Assembly: GCA_031394045.1 (NCBI GenBank)
Contig: JANMWN010000149.1
Span: 1-13,108, forward strand
Reading direction: 5' to 3'
DNA from: JANYIP01 sp031394045
GTDB taxonomy: Bacteria > Actinomycetota > Actinomycetes > Prado026
DNA: 13,108 bases
In this document: positions 6,997-13,108 of the stretch, piece after piece
How the letters are laid out: each line of letters begins with the position of its first letter
Position numbering within the stretch: the stretch's first letter is position 1
Position numbers and translations under genes: made by a program
The notes under the pieces: generated by a model
Databases searched by the model: none
Told to the model about the DNA's origin: nothing
The model's input: the letters and a program-made list of their open reading frames with translations, nothing else

Positions 6997-7782
6997 ATGA
7001 CCGTCACGACCTCGCCCGACGCCGGTACCCGGCGCTCGCGGCAGCGGGCCGCGACCAGCCAGGAGATCAAGGACGTCGCCCGGCGGTTGCTCGTCGAGCA
7101 GGGGACTGCGGCGCTGTCGCTGCGGGCCATCGCCCGCAAGATGGGCGTCACCGCCCCCGCGCTCTACCGCTACTTCGACGGCCACGAGGCACTGGTGGCC
7201 GCGCTGGCCGCGGACTTCTACAACGAGCTCTGCGACCAGATGGAAGCGGCTGAGGCTGCGGTCGGCAGCGAGGTCGGCAGCGAGGTCCCCGACGAGCAGC
7301 GCGCGGAGCCCGGCACGGTGGTCGCTCACCAGCTGATGGCGGCGACGATCGCGTTCCGGACCTGGTCGGTGACGCACCCCGCCGAGTTCAGCCTCATCTT
7401 CGGTACGCCGATCCCCGGCGTCGACCTGTACGACGAGACCAGTGCCGCGTGCGTGGCCGGACAGCGGTTCGGGCTCGTCTTCGCGGCGCTGTTCATCCAG
7501 CTGTGGGCGGTCCGCCCCTTCGCGGTACCCGACCTGTCCGAGCTGGACCCGCGGCTCCTGCCGCAGCTCGAGGAGTACCGCGAGCGGGGCGGTGTCGACC
7601 TGCCGCTCCCTGTGGTCTACGTCTTCCTCTCGTGCTGGGCCCGGATCTACGGCCTGGTCACGATGGAGGTCTTCGGGCACCTGACCTTCGCCCTCAGCGA
7701 CGCCGAGCCCGCGTTCATGACCGAGCTGTTCCAGATCGGCCGCCTGCTGGGCCTGGCAGACGTTGTTGCCGAGCTCGCCTAG
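6997..7782 (+). CDS. TetR/AcrR-family regulator with WHG-type ligand domain
   Basis: A 261-residue regulator. The N-terminal TetR DNA-binding domain spans about 18-65, with the helix-turn-helix in LRAIARKMGVTAPALYRYF (about 42-60). The C-terminal part matches the WHG-domain type of TetR effector domain (RTWSVTHPAEFSLIFGTPIPG, about 121-141), which binds small, often hydrophobic ligands. The ATG at 6997 has GGAG at 6984-6987, nine bases upstream. It is divergent from mmpL across a region with palindromic half-sites, so repression of mmpL and of itself is the natural inference. Residues 89-96 contain a VGSE duplication from a 12-bp tandem repeat (7261-7284) in a likely flexible, acidic linker. 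The ligand is unknown. Confidence 0.93.
   Translation: MTVTTSPDAGTRRSRQRAATSQEIKDVARRLLVEQGTAALSLRAIARKMGVTAPALYRYFDGHEALVAALAADFYNELCDQMEAAEAAVGSEVGSEVPDEQRAEPGTVVAHQLMAATIAFRTWSVTHPAEFSLIFGTPIPGVDLYDETSAACVAGQRFGLVFAALFIQLWAVRPFAVPDLSELDPRLLPQLEEYRERGGVDLPLPVVYVFLSCWARIYGLVTMEVFGHLTFALSDAEPAFMTELFQIGRLLGLADVVAELA
7261..7284 (+). repeat. 12-bp in-frame tandem duplication inside tetR
   Basis: GTCGGCAGCGAG occurs twice in a row, encoding VGSE-VGSE between the DNA-binding domain and the ligand domain. It keeps the frame and probably just lengthens a loop by four residues. Confidence 0.8.
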
Positions 7783-7788
7783 CCCTCA

Positions 7789-7808
7789 GCCGCGGGTCCT
7801 CGGGCGGC
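7789..7808. terminator. Weak hairpin between convergent tetR and aldehyde dehydrogenase genes
   Basis: GCCGC (7789-7793) pairs with GCGGC (7804-7808) around a 10-nt loop, in the 26-nt gap between the two stop codons. The stem is only 5 bp with no T-tract, so this is a weak candidate for a shared terminator. Confidence 0.2.
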
Positions 7809-9251
7809 TCACAGGTCGATGCCGGTCAGGACGAGGACGCGCTCGTAGGTGAAGTCGGCCATCGCGTACTTCAGCCCCTCGCGGCCGACGCCGGACTCCT
7901 TGACGCCGCCGTACGGCATCTGGTCCGCGCGGAAGCTGGGGACGTCGCCGACCACCACTCCCCCGACCTCGAGCTCGCGGTGGGCGGCGAAGGCGGTCCG
8001 CAGGTCGCGGGTGAAGACGCCGGTCTGCAGGCCGAAGCGGCTGTCGTTGACCAGGGCGAAGGCCTCGTCCGCACCGTCGAAGGGGGTGATCGTGAGCACC
8101 GGGCCGAAGATCTCCTCTGTCGCGCACCTGCTGTCGGCGGGTACGTCCACCAGCACCGTCGGGGCGTAGCTGGCGCCGTCCCGAGTACCCCCGGTCAGCA
8201 CCTTGGCGCCGCCGGCCACCGCCTCGTCAACCCACTCCTCGACCCTGCGGGCTGCGGCCTCGTTGACCAGCGGCCCCACGTCGGTCGCCTCGGCCTTCGG
8301 GTCGCCGGTCACCTGGGCCGCGACCTTGTCGACCAGCTGCTCGACGACCCGGTCGTACACCGCGCGGTCGGCCAGAACCCGTTGCACAGACACGCAGGAC
8401 TGGCCGCCCTGGTAGTTCGCGAAGGTGGCGATCCGCGTGGTCGCCCAGTCGAGGTCGGTCGGCGAGGAGTAGTCGGCGCAGACCACCGCAGCCGCGTTGC
8501 CACCCAGCTCGAGGACGACGTGCTTGCGCGGAGCAGCATCCATGATCGAGTACCCCACCGGCCCTGAGCCGGTGAAGGAGATGATCGGCAGCCGCCCGTC
8601 GGCGACCAGGCCGGGCATCGACTCGTTGGCCACCGGGAGCACCGACCACATGCCGGCCGGGAGGTCGGTCTCGGCCAGCAGCTCGCCGAGGAGCAGCGCC
8701 GTCAGTGGCGTCGCCGGCGCGGGCTTGACGATGATCGGTGCGCCGACGGCGATCGCGGGCGCGACCTTGTGCGCCACGAGGTTCAGCGGGAAGTTGAACG
8801 GCGCGATGCCGAGCACCGGCCCCTTGGGGAAGCGCCGGACCAGAGCGGCCCGGCCGGCCATCGCCGTCTCGGTGTCGAGCCGGATCAGCTCGCCCCCCTC
8901 GCGGCGTACCTCCTCGGCGGCCCAGCGGAAGGTCGCGGCGCCGCGCGTGGCCTCGGCCCGGGCCCACTTGATCGGCTTGCCGTTCTCAGCGGTGATCAGC
9001 GCGGCGATCTCATCGAGCCGCTCGGTGATCCGGCGCGACACGTGCATCAGGGCCTCGGCGCGGGTCCCGACCGAGAGCCTGGAGGCGGTACGCCGAATGC
9101 CGTCAGCAGCGGCCACCGCCTCCTCGACCTGGGCCGGGGTCGGCACCGAGACGCTGGCCACGAGGGAGCCGTCGTACGGGTGGGTCACGTCGAGGATGCC
9201 GGAACCGGTCGTGGCGCGGCCGGCCAGGTAGAACGGGAGCACGTCGGTCAT
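7809..9251 (-). CDS. NAD(P)-dependent aldehyde dehydrogenase
   Basis: A 480-residue enzyme of the aldehyde dehydrogenase superfamily, oxidising an aldehyde to the acid in the cytosol. Catalytic residues are all present: Asn153 in PFNFPLN, Lys176 in VKPAPATP, Glu248 in LELGGN, nucleophile Cys286 in GGQSC and Glu380 in EEIFGP. The cofactor motif is FTGSGPVG (226-233). These signatures look closer to the lactaldehyde/non-phosphorylating GAPDH/phosphonoacetaldehyde-type branch than to classic GabD, which usually reads FTGSTxVG. Placed 80 nt behind pucR and near gabT, it could oxidise succinate semialdehyde or a related omega-semialdehyde; this is inference from context. The ATG at 9251 lacks a clear ribosome site, but it begins exactly where family homology begins. 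The frame stays open further upstream only as a non-homologous extension running into pucR. Confidence 0.93.
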   Translation of the reverse strand: MTDVLPFYLAGRATTGSGILDVTHPYDGSLVASVSVPTPAQVEEAVAAADGIRRTASRLSVGTRAEALMHVSRRITERLDEIAALITAENGKPIKWARAEATRGAATFRWAAEEVRREGGELIRLDTETAMAGRAALVRRFPKGPVLGIAPFNFPLNLVAHKVAPAIAVGAPIIVKPAPATPLTALLLGELLAETDLPAGMWSVLPVANESMPGLVADGRLPIISFTGSGPVGYSIMDAAPRKHVVLELGGNAAAVVCADYSSPTDLDWATTRIATFANYQGGQSCVSVQRVLADRAVYDRVVEQLVDKVAAQVTGDPKAEATDVGPLVNEAAARRVEEWVDEAVAGGAKVLTGGTRDGASYAPTVLVDVPADSRCATEEIFGPVLTITPFDGADEAFALVNDSRFGLQTGVFTRDLRTAFAAHRELEVGGVVVGDVPSFRADQMPYGGVKESGVGREGLKYAMADFTYERVLVLTGIDL

Positions 9252-9331
9252 GCCGTTGAGGGTACGGGCGGCCGGCCCCCGAACCGTTGTCCACCGCGGC
9301 GCAATCGGCCGCCAGGGCCGTACCCGGCGTA

Positions 9332-10936
9332 CTAGTCCGCAGGTCCCGCGCCGGACTGGCCGCGCACGCGCAGCGCGAGCCAGAGCTCGGCTCGTAGGTC
9401 GGCGTCGTCGAGGGACCGGTCGAGCAGCTCCTCGACCCTTCGCATGCGATAGCGGAGCGTGTGCCTGTGCACCCCGAGGTCGGCCGCCGCGGTGTCCCAC
9501 TGACCGTGCCGGGCCAGCCAGGCCTGCAGCGAGGCGAGCAGGTCGCCCTTGCGGCCTTCGAGCGGCGCGAGCAGGGCATCGGCGACGCCGCGAGCAGCCT
9601 CCGGATCCAGCGCACCGAGCATCCCGTCGGCGGCCAGCTGGCCGAACCAGTGGACGCCGGGCCCGTGCGCCCCTGCCAGCGCCTGCACCGCCTCGGTGCG
9701 GGCGCGGCCGAGCTCGTGCACCGTGGCGGGCGAGCTGCCTCCTGCGACCAGCCCGGTCAGCTCGGCGGCGACCAGGTCGAGGTCGGTGAGCGAGTCGTCG
9801 ACGAGGACCACCACCAGCTCGTCGCCGCCGGTGCCGCCGGTGCCGCCGGAACCGGCGGTTCCGCCGCTTACACCGTCGACGCAGAGGCGAGGCACCGAGT
9901 CGGGGCCGGTCGCCGTCGACGGAGCGTCGAGCCCATCGAGCCGGTGCACGGCCTCGGCCCGCTGGGCGAGACTGCCCCGCGCCACCACGACCCGCAGTGT
10001 CGCGTCAACCAGCCAGCCCCAGCCGAGCACGTCGAGGGGCAGCTCGTCCGGGGCCGCTCCCGCGACCAGCAACCGCAGGGTGGCCGCGCGTACCTCCCGC
10101 CCGCCGAGCGAGTGCGACCCGTCGCGCTCGATCGCGATCGAGAGCAGGGACACGGCGACGGCGACCACTGACTGCCCGTTGCGGTCCAGCGGGCGAGGAG
10201 TACCCACGGCGAGGAAGCCGCGGACGCGCCCGCGCGCGCCGAGCGGGTGCAGGCTTACCTGCCCCGACGCGTCCGCCATCGACGACGAGGCGAGCAGACC
10301 GCGCCGGCGCAGCTCGGCCAGCTCGGCCTTGTGGGCGGCCGGCCAGCCGGCCAGAAGCGCCGCCGAGGCCTCGGCCGCGGAGCTGTCCGGCGCCGCGTGC
10401 ACGGGCCGGCCGGAGCCGTCGAGCACCAGCGCCCAGCCCCCGACGTGGCGGGCCAGCCGGCCGGCCACCACGGCTGCGCCCTCCGGCGCCAGCGCCGCAC
10501 GGGTCAGGTCGCGCTGCGCCTCGAAGGCCCGGTGGATCCCCTCGTACTCCTCGACGCCGAGCAACGCCGACACGGCCTTGCTGATCGCGATGAAAGCCGT
10601 GCGGCCTGGCACCTCTAGCAACGGCAGGCCACCGGCCTGCGCCGCATGGACGAGCGCAGGCGGGCAGGTGGCGTGCGTCAGGCCGACGCCGATGCCGAGC
10701 GCAGCGACGCCCGCGTCCACGAGGCGGTCGACGTAGTCGACCAGCAGCCCAGGCTGGTCGGCGGGCAGCCGTATCCCGGTCGTGAGCAACAGCTCGCCGC
10801 CCTCGAGGAAGGGGGTCGGGTCCTCCTGCTCGGAGACCGCGACCCACCGCACCGGCCGGTCCCGCCCGTCGGGCCCGGCCAGCAGGGTCAGGCCGAGGCC
10901 GGGCAGGTCGGTGACGGTACGCACGCTCGGCGGCAC
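9332..10936 (-). CDS. PucR-family transcriptional regulator
   Basis: A 534-residue regulator. The N-terminal PucR/PurC-regulatory-like domain covers about 5-125 (WVAVSEQEDPTPFLEGGELLLTTG region). A central sensor region (about 135-450) follows. A C-terminal PucR-type helix-turn-helix lies at about 465-523 (WLARHGQWDTAAADLGVHRHTLRYRMRRVEELL region). The central part contains a Gly/Thr/Ser linker (about 357-371). PucR proteins usually sense nitrogenous metabolites, and the C. glutamicum gab operon is controlled by one. Here it is divergent from gabT and precedes an aldehyde dehydrogenase, so GABA or a related amino acid is the likely signal (inference). The frame is open to 11413, but homology begins at the GTG at 10936, which has GGGAGG about 4 nt upstream. 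The upstream extension overlaps gabT and is not credible coding sequence. Confidence 0.9.
   Translation of the reverse strand: MPPSVRTVTDLPGLGLTLLAGPDGRDRPVRWVAVSEQEDPTPFLEGGELLLTTGIRLPADQPGLLVDYVDRLVDAGVAALGIGVGLTHATCPPALVHAAQAGGLPLLEVPGRTAFIAISKAVSALLGVEEYEGIHRAFEAQRDLTRAALAPEGAAVVAGRLARHVGGWALVLDGSGRPVHAAPDSSAAEASAALLAGWPAAHKAELAELRRRGLLASSSMADASGQVSLHPLGARGRVRGFLAVGTPRPLDRNGQSVVAVAVSLLSIAIERDGSHSLGGREVRAATLRLLVAGAAPDELPLDVLGWGWLVDATLRVVVARGSLAQRAEAVHRLDGLDAPSTATGPDSVPRLCVDGVSGGTAGSGGTGGTGGDELVVVLVDDSLTDLDLVAAELTGLVAGGSSPATVHELGRARTEAVQALAGAHGPGVHWFGQLAADGMLGALDPEAARGVADALLAPLEGRKGDLLASLQAWLARHGQWDTAAADLGVHRHTLRYRMRRVEELLDRSLDDADLRAELWLALRVRGQSGAGPAD
9824..9850 (-). repeat. 9-bp tandem repeats encoding a Gly/Thr linker within pucR
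   Basis: GCCGCCGGT occurs twice (9824-9832, 9833-9841), followed by GCCGCCGGA (9842-9850). Read on the coding strand this gives repeated Gly-Gly-Thr, part of an SGGT/GGTGG linker before the DELVVVLVDD strand. It probably varies in copy number between relatives without harming function. Confidence 0.75.
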
Positions 10937-10940
10937 CGGC

Positions 10941-10946
10941 CCTCCC
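10941..10946 (-). promoter_or_regulatory. Ribosome binding site fixing the pucR GTG start
   Basis: GGGAGG on the minus strand ends 4 nt before the GTG at 10936. The next candidate GTG, at 10924, would be 16 nt away, which is too far. This supports the 534-residue product over much longer or slightly shorter readings. Confidence 0.65.
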
Positions 10947-10949
10947 TCA

Positions 10950-10979
10950 CTGCGCGAAATCTGCCTGCGCGAAATCTGC
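10950..10979 (-). repeat. Exact 15-bp tandem repeat immediately upstream of pucR
   Basis: CTGCGCGAAATCTGC is present twice head-to-tail (10950-10964, 10965-10979), followed by a third partial copy GAATCTGC at 10980-10987. It lies 14 bp before the pucR start codon, next to its ribosome site, in the 172-bp pucR-gabT intergenic region. Direct repeats at such a place are candidate binding sites for the PucR protein itself or another regulator. They may also form part of the 5' leader of the pucR mRNA. Function is inferred. Confidence 0.6.
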
Positions 10980-11001
10980 GAATCTGCGGGGCACGGCGCT
11001 T

Positions 11002-11017
11002 GTACGCCGCGGCCTAC
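11002..11017. promoter_or_regulatory. 16-bp near-palindrome in the pucR-gabT intergenic region
   Basis: GTACGCCGCGGCCTAC is self-complementary except for one mismatched pair (positions 4 and 13). It lies about 92 bp before the gabT ATG and 66 bp before the pucR start, a suitable place for an operator controlling divergent genes. No convincing -10/-35 pair could be assigned in this region on either strand. The GC-rich core could also arise by chance, so it is only a candidate. Confidence 0.35.
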
Positions 11018-11108
11018 GGTACTGCGCGGGTTGGCCGCGGCGACAGGGGCGACCAGGCCGGCGATTTCATAGGCTGACCGCCTCCGACCGATCTGAGAGC
11101 GAGCAGCG

Positions 11109-12464
11109 ATGACCGACGCAACCGGCGGCCCCACCCTCCCCCAGGAGCGTCGCCTCGTCACCGCGATCCCTGGGCCGAAGTCCGCCGAGCTGTTCGCCCG
11201 TCGCAACGACGCGTGCGCGCGCGGCCTCGGCACCACGCTGCCGGTGTTCATCGAGAAGGCCGGCGGCGGCGTCCTCGTCGACGTCGACGGCAACTCCCTC
11301 ATCGACCTCGGGGCCGGTATCGCCGTGGTCAACGTCGGCAACAGCGCCGACCACGTCGTGCGCAACGTCCAGGCGCAGGTGGCCGCGTTCACGCACACCT
11401 GCTTCATGGTCACCCCGTACGCCGGCTACGTGGAGGTCTGCGAGGCGCTCAACCGGCTCACCCCCGGCGACCACGCGAAGAAGTCCGCACTGTTCAACTC
11501 CGGCGCCGAGGCGGTCGAGAACGCCGTCAAGATCGCCAGGGCCCACACCGGTCGCGACGCTGTCGTCGTCTTCGAGCACGGCTACCACGGGCGTACGAAC
11601 CTGACGATGGCGATGACCGCCAAGAACATGCCCTACAAGAACTCGTTCGGGCCGTTCGCCGGCGAGGTCTACCGGATGCCGCTGGCGTACCCGTTCCGCT
11701 GGCCCACCGGTCCGGACGCCTGCGGGCCCGAGGCGCTCGCCCAGGTCCTGTCCAAGATCGACAAGGAGCTGGGGGCCGAGAACGTCGCGGCCATCGTCAT
11801 CGAGCCCATCGCGGGCGAGGGCGGCTTCATCGTGCCGGGTGCCGGCTTCCTGTCCGGTCTGGCGGAGTACGCCAGCGCGAACGGCATCGTTTTCGTGGCT
11901 GACGAGGTCCAGACCGGCTTCGGCCGTACCGGCGCGTTCTTCGCCTGCGAGCACGAGGGCGTGGTCCCCGACCTGATCTGCACCGCCAAGGGCATCGCCG
12001 GGGGGCTGCCCCTCGCCGCGGTCACCGGTCGCGCCGACATCATGGACGCCGCGCACGTCGGCGGTCTCGGCGGTACGTACGGCGGCAACCCCGTCGCCTG
12101 CGCGGCCGCCCTCGGCGCGATCCAGACCATCGAGGAGCAGGACCTGGTCGGCGCGGCCGCGCGGATCGGCGAGATCATGCTGCCGGCCCTGCGCGACCTG
12201 CAGACCCGCCACCCGGTCATCGGAGATGTACGCGGCCGCGGCGCGATGATCGCGGTCGAGCTCGTGCAGCCCGGTACCAAGACTGCCGACCCGGCGTCGG
12301 CGTCGGCGGTAGCCGCCTACTGCCACCGCGAGGGCGTGCTCGTCCTCACCGCAGGGACCTACGGCAACGTGCTGCGCTTCCTGCCACCGCTGGTGATGCC
12401 GGAGCACCTGCTCGAGGAGGCGCTGACCATCCTCGACAAGGCCTTCGCCTCGCTCTCCGGCTGA
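11109..12464 (+). CDS. gabT: 4-aminobutyrate (omega-amino acid) aminotransferase
   Basis: A 451-residue class III PLP aminotransferase. Diagnostic features are NSGAEAVENAVKIAR (130-144) for phosphate contact, FEHGYHGRT (155-163), IEPIAGEGG (231-239), the PLP-ring Asp265 in VADEVQTGFGRTG, and the PLP lysine Lys294 in TAKGIAGGLP. The GGTYGGNPVAC segment (321-331) matches actinobacterial GabT. It moves the amino group of GABA to 2-oxoglutarate, giving succinate semialdehyde and glutamate in the cytosol. Related omega-amino acids such as 5-aminovalerate are possible substrates. The ATG at 11109 has only a weak purine-rich leader (GAGAGCGAG). It is divergent from pucR and convergent with a saccharopine-dehydrogenase-like gene, with a strong hairpin starting 7 nt after its stop. 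The aminotransferase class is certain; exact substrate preference is inferred. Confidence 0.93.
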   Translation: MTDATGGPTLPQERRLVTAIPGPKSAELFARRNDACARGLGTTLPVFIEKAGGGVLVDVDGNSLIDLGAGIAVVNVGNSADHVVRNVQAQVAAFTHTCFMVTPYAGYVEVCEALNRLTPGDHAKKSALFNSGAEAVENAVKIARAHTGRDAVVVFEHGYHGRTNLTMAMTAKNMPYKNSFGPFAGEVYRMPLAYPFRWPTGPDACGPEALAQVLSKIDKELGAENVAAIVIEPIAGEGGFIVPGAGFLSGLAEYASANGIVFVADEVQTGFGRTGAFFACEHEGVVPDLICTAKGIAGGLPLAAVTGRADIMDAAHVGGLGGTYGGNPVACAAALGAIQTIEEQDLVGAAARIGEIMLPALRDLQTRHPVIGDVRGRGAMIAVELVQPGTKTADPASASAVAAYCHREGVLVLTAGTYGNVLRFLPPLVMPEHLLEEALTILDKAFASLSG

Positions 12465-12470
12465 CCGACT

Positions 12471-12503
12471 CCAACTGGTGCGGCCATTGCCCACACCAGT
12501 TGG
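12471..12503. terminator. Strong hairpin after gabT (likely terminator)
   Basis: CCAACTGGTG (12471-12480) and CACCAGTTGG (12494-12503) form a perfect 10-bp stem with a 13-nt loop. Two further G-C pairs inside the loop are possible after one mismatch. It starts 7 nt past the gabT stop. There is no T-tract on either strand, which is common for actinobacterial terminators. It could serve gabT and, from the other side, the converging gene. Confidence 0.7.
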
Positions 12504-12517
12504 CTGAAACCGGTGCT

Positions 12518-12541
12518 GGTTGGCCCGGAGGCCGGCCAACC
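12518..12541. terminator. Second hairpin between the convergent genes
   Basis: GGTTGGCC (12518-12525) pairs with GGCCAACC (12534-12541) around an 8-nt loop that can itself give alternative GGCC pairings. The nine bases CGGCCAACC recur at 12533-12541 and 12553-12561. Its position before the left hairpin on the minus strand suits termination of the saccharopine-dehydrogenase-like transcript. Confidence 0.5.
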
Positions 12542-12581
12542 CACGTCGGTCTCGGCCAACCAGGCGTGGGGTCCGCTCCGG

Positions 12582-13108
12582 CTAGCGCTCCTCCATCCCC
12601 CATGGGGAGCCGAACTCGACCAGCTTGGCGAGGAAGGGCTTGGGCGGCAATGCTTCCGGGCCGAGCACTCCGGCGCCGGACCAGGTGCCTTCGGCGAGCA
12701 GCTCGAGGGCCACGATCGGGTTGATGGCGGTCTGCCAGACCACAGCCTGCGACCCGTACTCCGCCATCGACCAGGCGTTGTCGACCACGTGGTAGAGGTA
12801 CACCTCGCGCGGCGAGCCGTCCTTGCCGAGGCCCTTGACCCAGGTGCCCGCACAGGTCTTGCCGGTCATCTTGTCGCCGAGACCGGCCGGGTCGGGCAGG
12901 CAGGCGGCGACCACGTCACGGGGTGAGACCTCCACCCCGCCGACCTTGACCTTGGCCGTGGCGTCCAGCCCGAGCTTGTGCAGAACCTGGAGCACGTTGA
13001 TGACCTCGTCGCCCAGCCCGTACTTGAAGGTGACCCGCTTCGCGTCCACCCAGCGCGGCATCAGGAGCACCTCCTCGTGCTCGACGTTGACGCACTCGAC
13101 CGGGCCGA
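12582..13108 (-). CDS. Saccharopine dehydrogenase-like protein, C-terminal part (5' end beyond window)
   Basis: The last 174 residues of a protein whose frame stays open through the right edge, so the N-terminal Rossmann domain and start are not visible. The GTG at 13070 and ATG at 13061 are internal. The visible part resembles the C-terminal catalytic/dimer domain of saccharopine dehydrogenase family proteins: a VTFKYGLGDEVINVLQVL segment, PRDVVAACLPDP, then an EVYLYHVVDNAWSMAEYGSQAVVWQTAINPIVALELLAEGTW run that fits the family's end region. Family members include saccharopine dehydrogenase and carboxynorspermidine synthase; both join or split an amino acid and an oxo acid or semialdehyde with NAD(P)H. 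It converges on gabT, suggesting a shared lysine or polyamine context. The family call is fairly good, but the substrate is open. Confidence 0.8.
   Translation of the reverse strand, partial: GPVECVNVEHEEVLLMPRWVDAKRVTFKYGLGDEVINVLQVLHKLGLDATAKVKVGGVEVSPRDVVAACLPDPAGLGDKMTGKTCAGTWVKGLGKDGSPREVYLYHVVDNAWSMAEYGSQAVVWQTAINPIVALELLAEGTWSGAGVLGPEALPPKPFLAKLVEFGSPWGMEER

Noticed and set aside
9259..9293. Possible promoter for a leaderless aldehyde dehydrogenase transcript (TGGACA and TACCCT on the minus strand)
   Set aside because: The spacing between the two boxes is 23 nt, too long for a normal promoter; co-transcription with pucR across the 80-nt gap is simpler.
9252..9500. N-terminal extension of the aldehyde dehydrogenase frame
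   Set aside because: Arg/Pro-rich sequence overlapping the 3' end of pucR; family homology begins at the ATG at 9251.
10937..11413. N-terminal extension of the pucR frame up to 11413
   Set aside because: It overlaps the start of gabT and lacks PucR homology. The GTG at 10936 with GGGAGG just upstream marks the family's normal N-terminus.
11067..12539. A 490-codon minus-strand frame antisense to gabT
   Set aside because: Gly/Val/Asp/Arg-rich shadow of a well-supported PLP enzyme on the plus strand.

Overview
The window is very GC-rich (roughly 70% by eye), tightly packed and rich in GTG starts. It holds the gene order dxr – M50 site-2 protease – ispG – GNAT, which is a hallmark of Actinobacteria (Mycobacterium tuberculosis Rv2870c–Rv2867c has the same order). 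With the MMPL transporter, WHG-type TetR, PucR regulator and saccharopine-dehydrogenase-like protein, it looks like a chromosomal segment of a high-GC actinobacterium. Something near Nocardioides is my best guess, but the genus is inference. I see no RNA genes, insertion sequences, prophage genes or CRISPR arrays.

Left half (1-6840, all minus strand): one long presumed operon, read right to left as mmpL, dxr, rip1 (rseP-like), ispG and a DUF4081/GNAT acetyltransferase. The mmpL/dxr and dxr/rip1 junctions are both 4-nt GTGA stop-start overlaps, and the remaining gaps are 21-23 nt. Dxr and IspG are the second and the sixth enzymes of the MEP route to isoprenoid precursors. The M50 protease is an intramembrane protease of the type that releases anti-sigma factors. 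The unusual member is the MMPL exporter, which sits at the head of the operon and is overlap-coupled to dxr.

Divergent control region (6841-6996): between mmpL and a plus-strand TetR-family regulator (6997-7782) lie overlapping divergent promoter-like sequences. A minus-strand TTGACA/CATAGT pair faces mmpL and a plus-strand TTTACT/TATGCT pair faces tetR. They are embedded in a run of six 9-bp units of the form GYNNACNNN, which includes a 17-bp near-perfect palindrome. This is probably the TetR operator. Because mmpL is coupled to dxr, the TetR protein may control part of isoprenoid supply.

Right half (7809-13108): an aldehyde dehydrogenase and a PucR-family regulator (both minus strand) are divergent from a GabT-type 4-aminobutyrate aminotransferase (plus strand). 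GabT converges on the 3' end of a saccharopine-dehydrogenase-like gene (minus strand) that runs off the right edge. Together these suggest an omega-amino acid (GABA or lysine-derived) catabolic module: GabT would make a semialdehyde, the aldehyde dehydrogenase would oxidise it, and PucR would sense the substrate. The 172-bp pucR-gabT intergenic region carries a 15-bp exact tandem repeat and a separate 16-bp near-palindrome. The gabT/saccharopine-dehydrogenase convergence carries stacked hairpins. No gene-free stretch exceeds about 175 bp.
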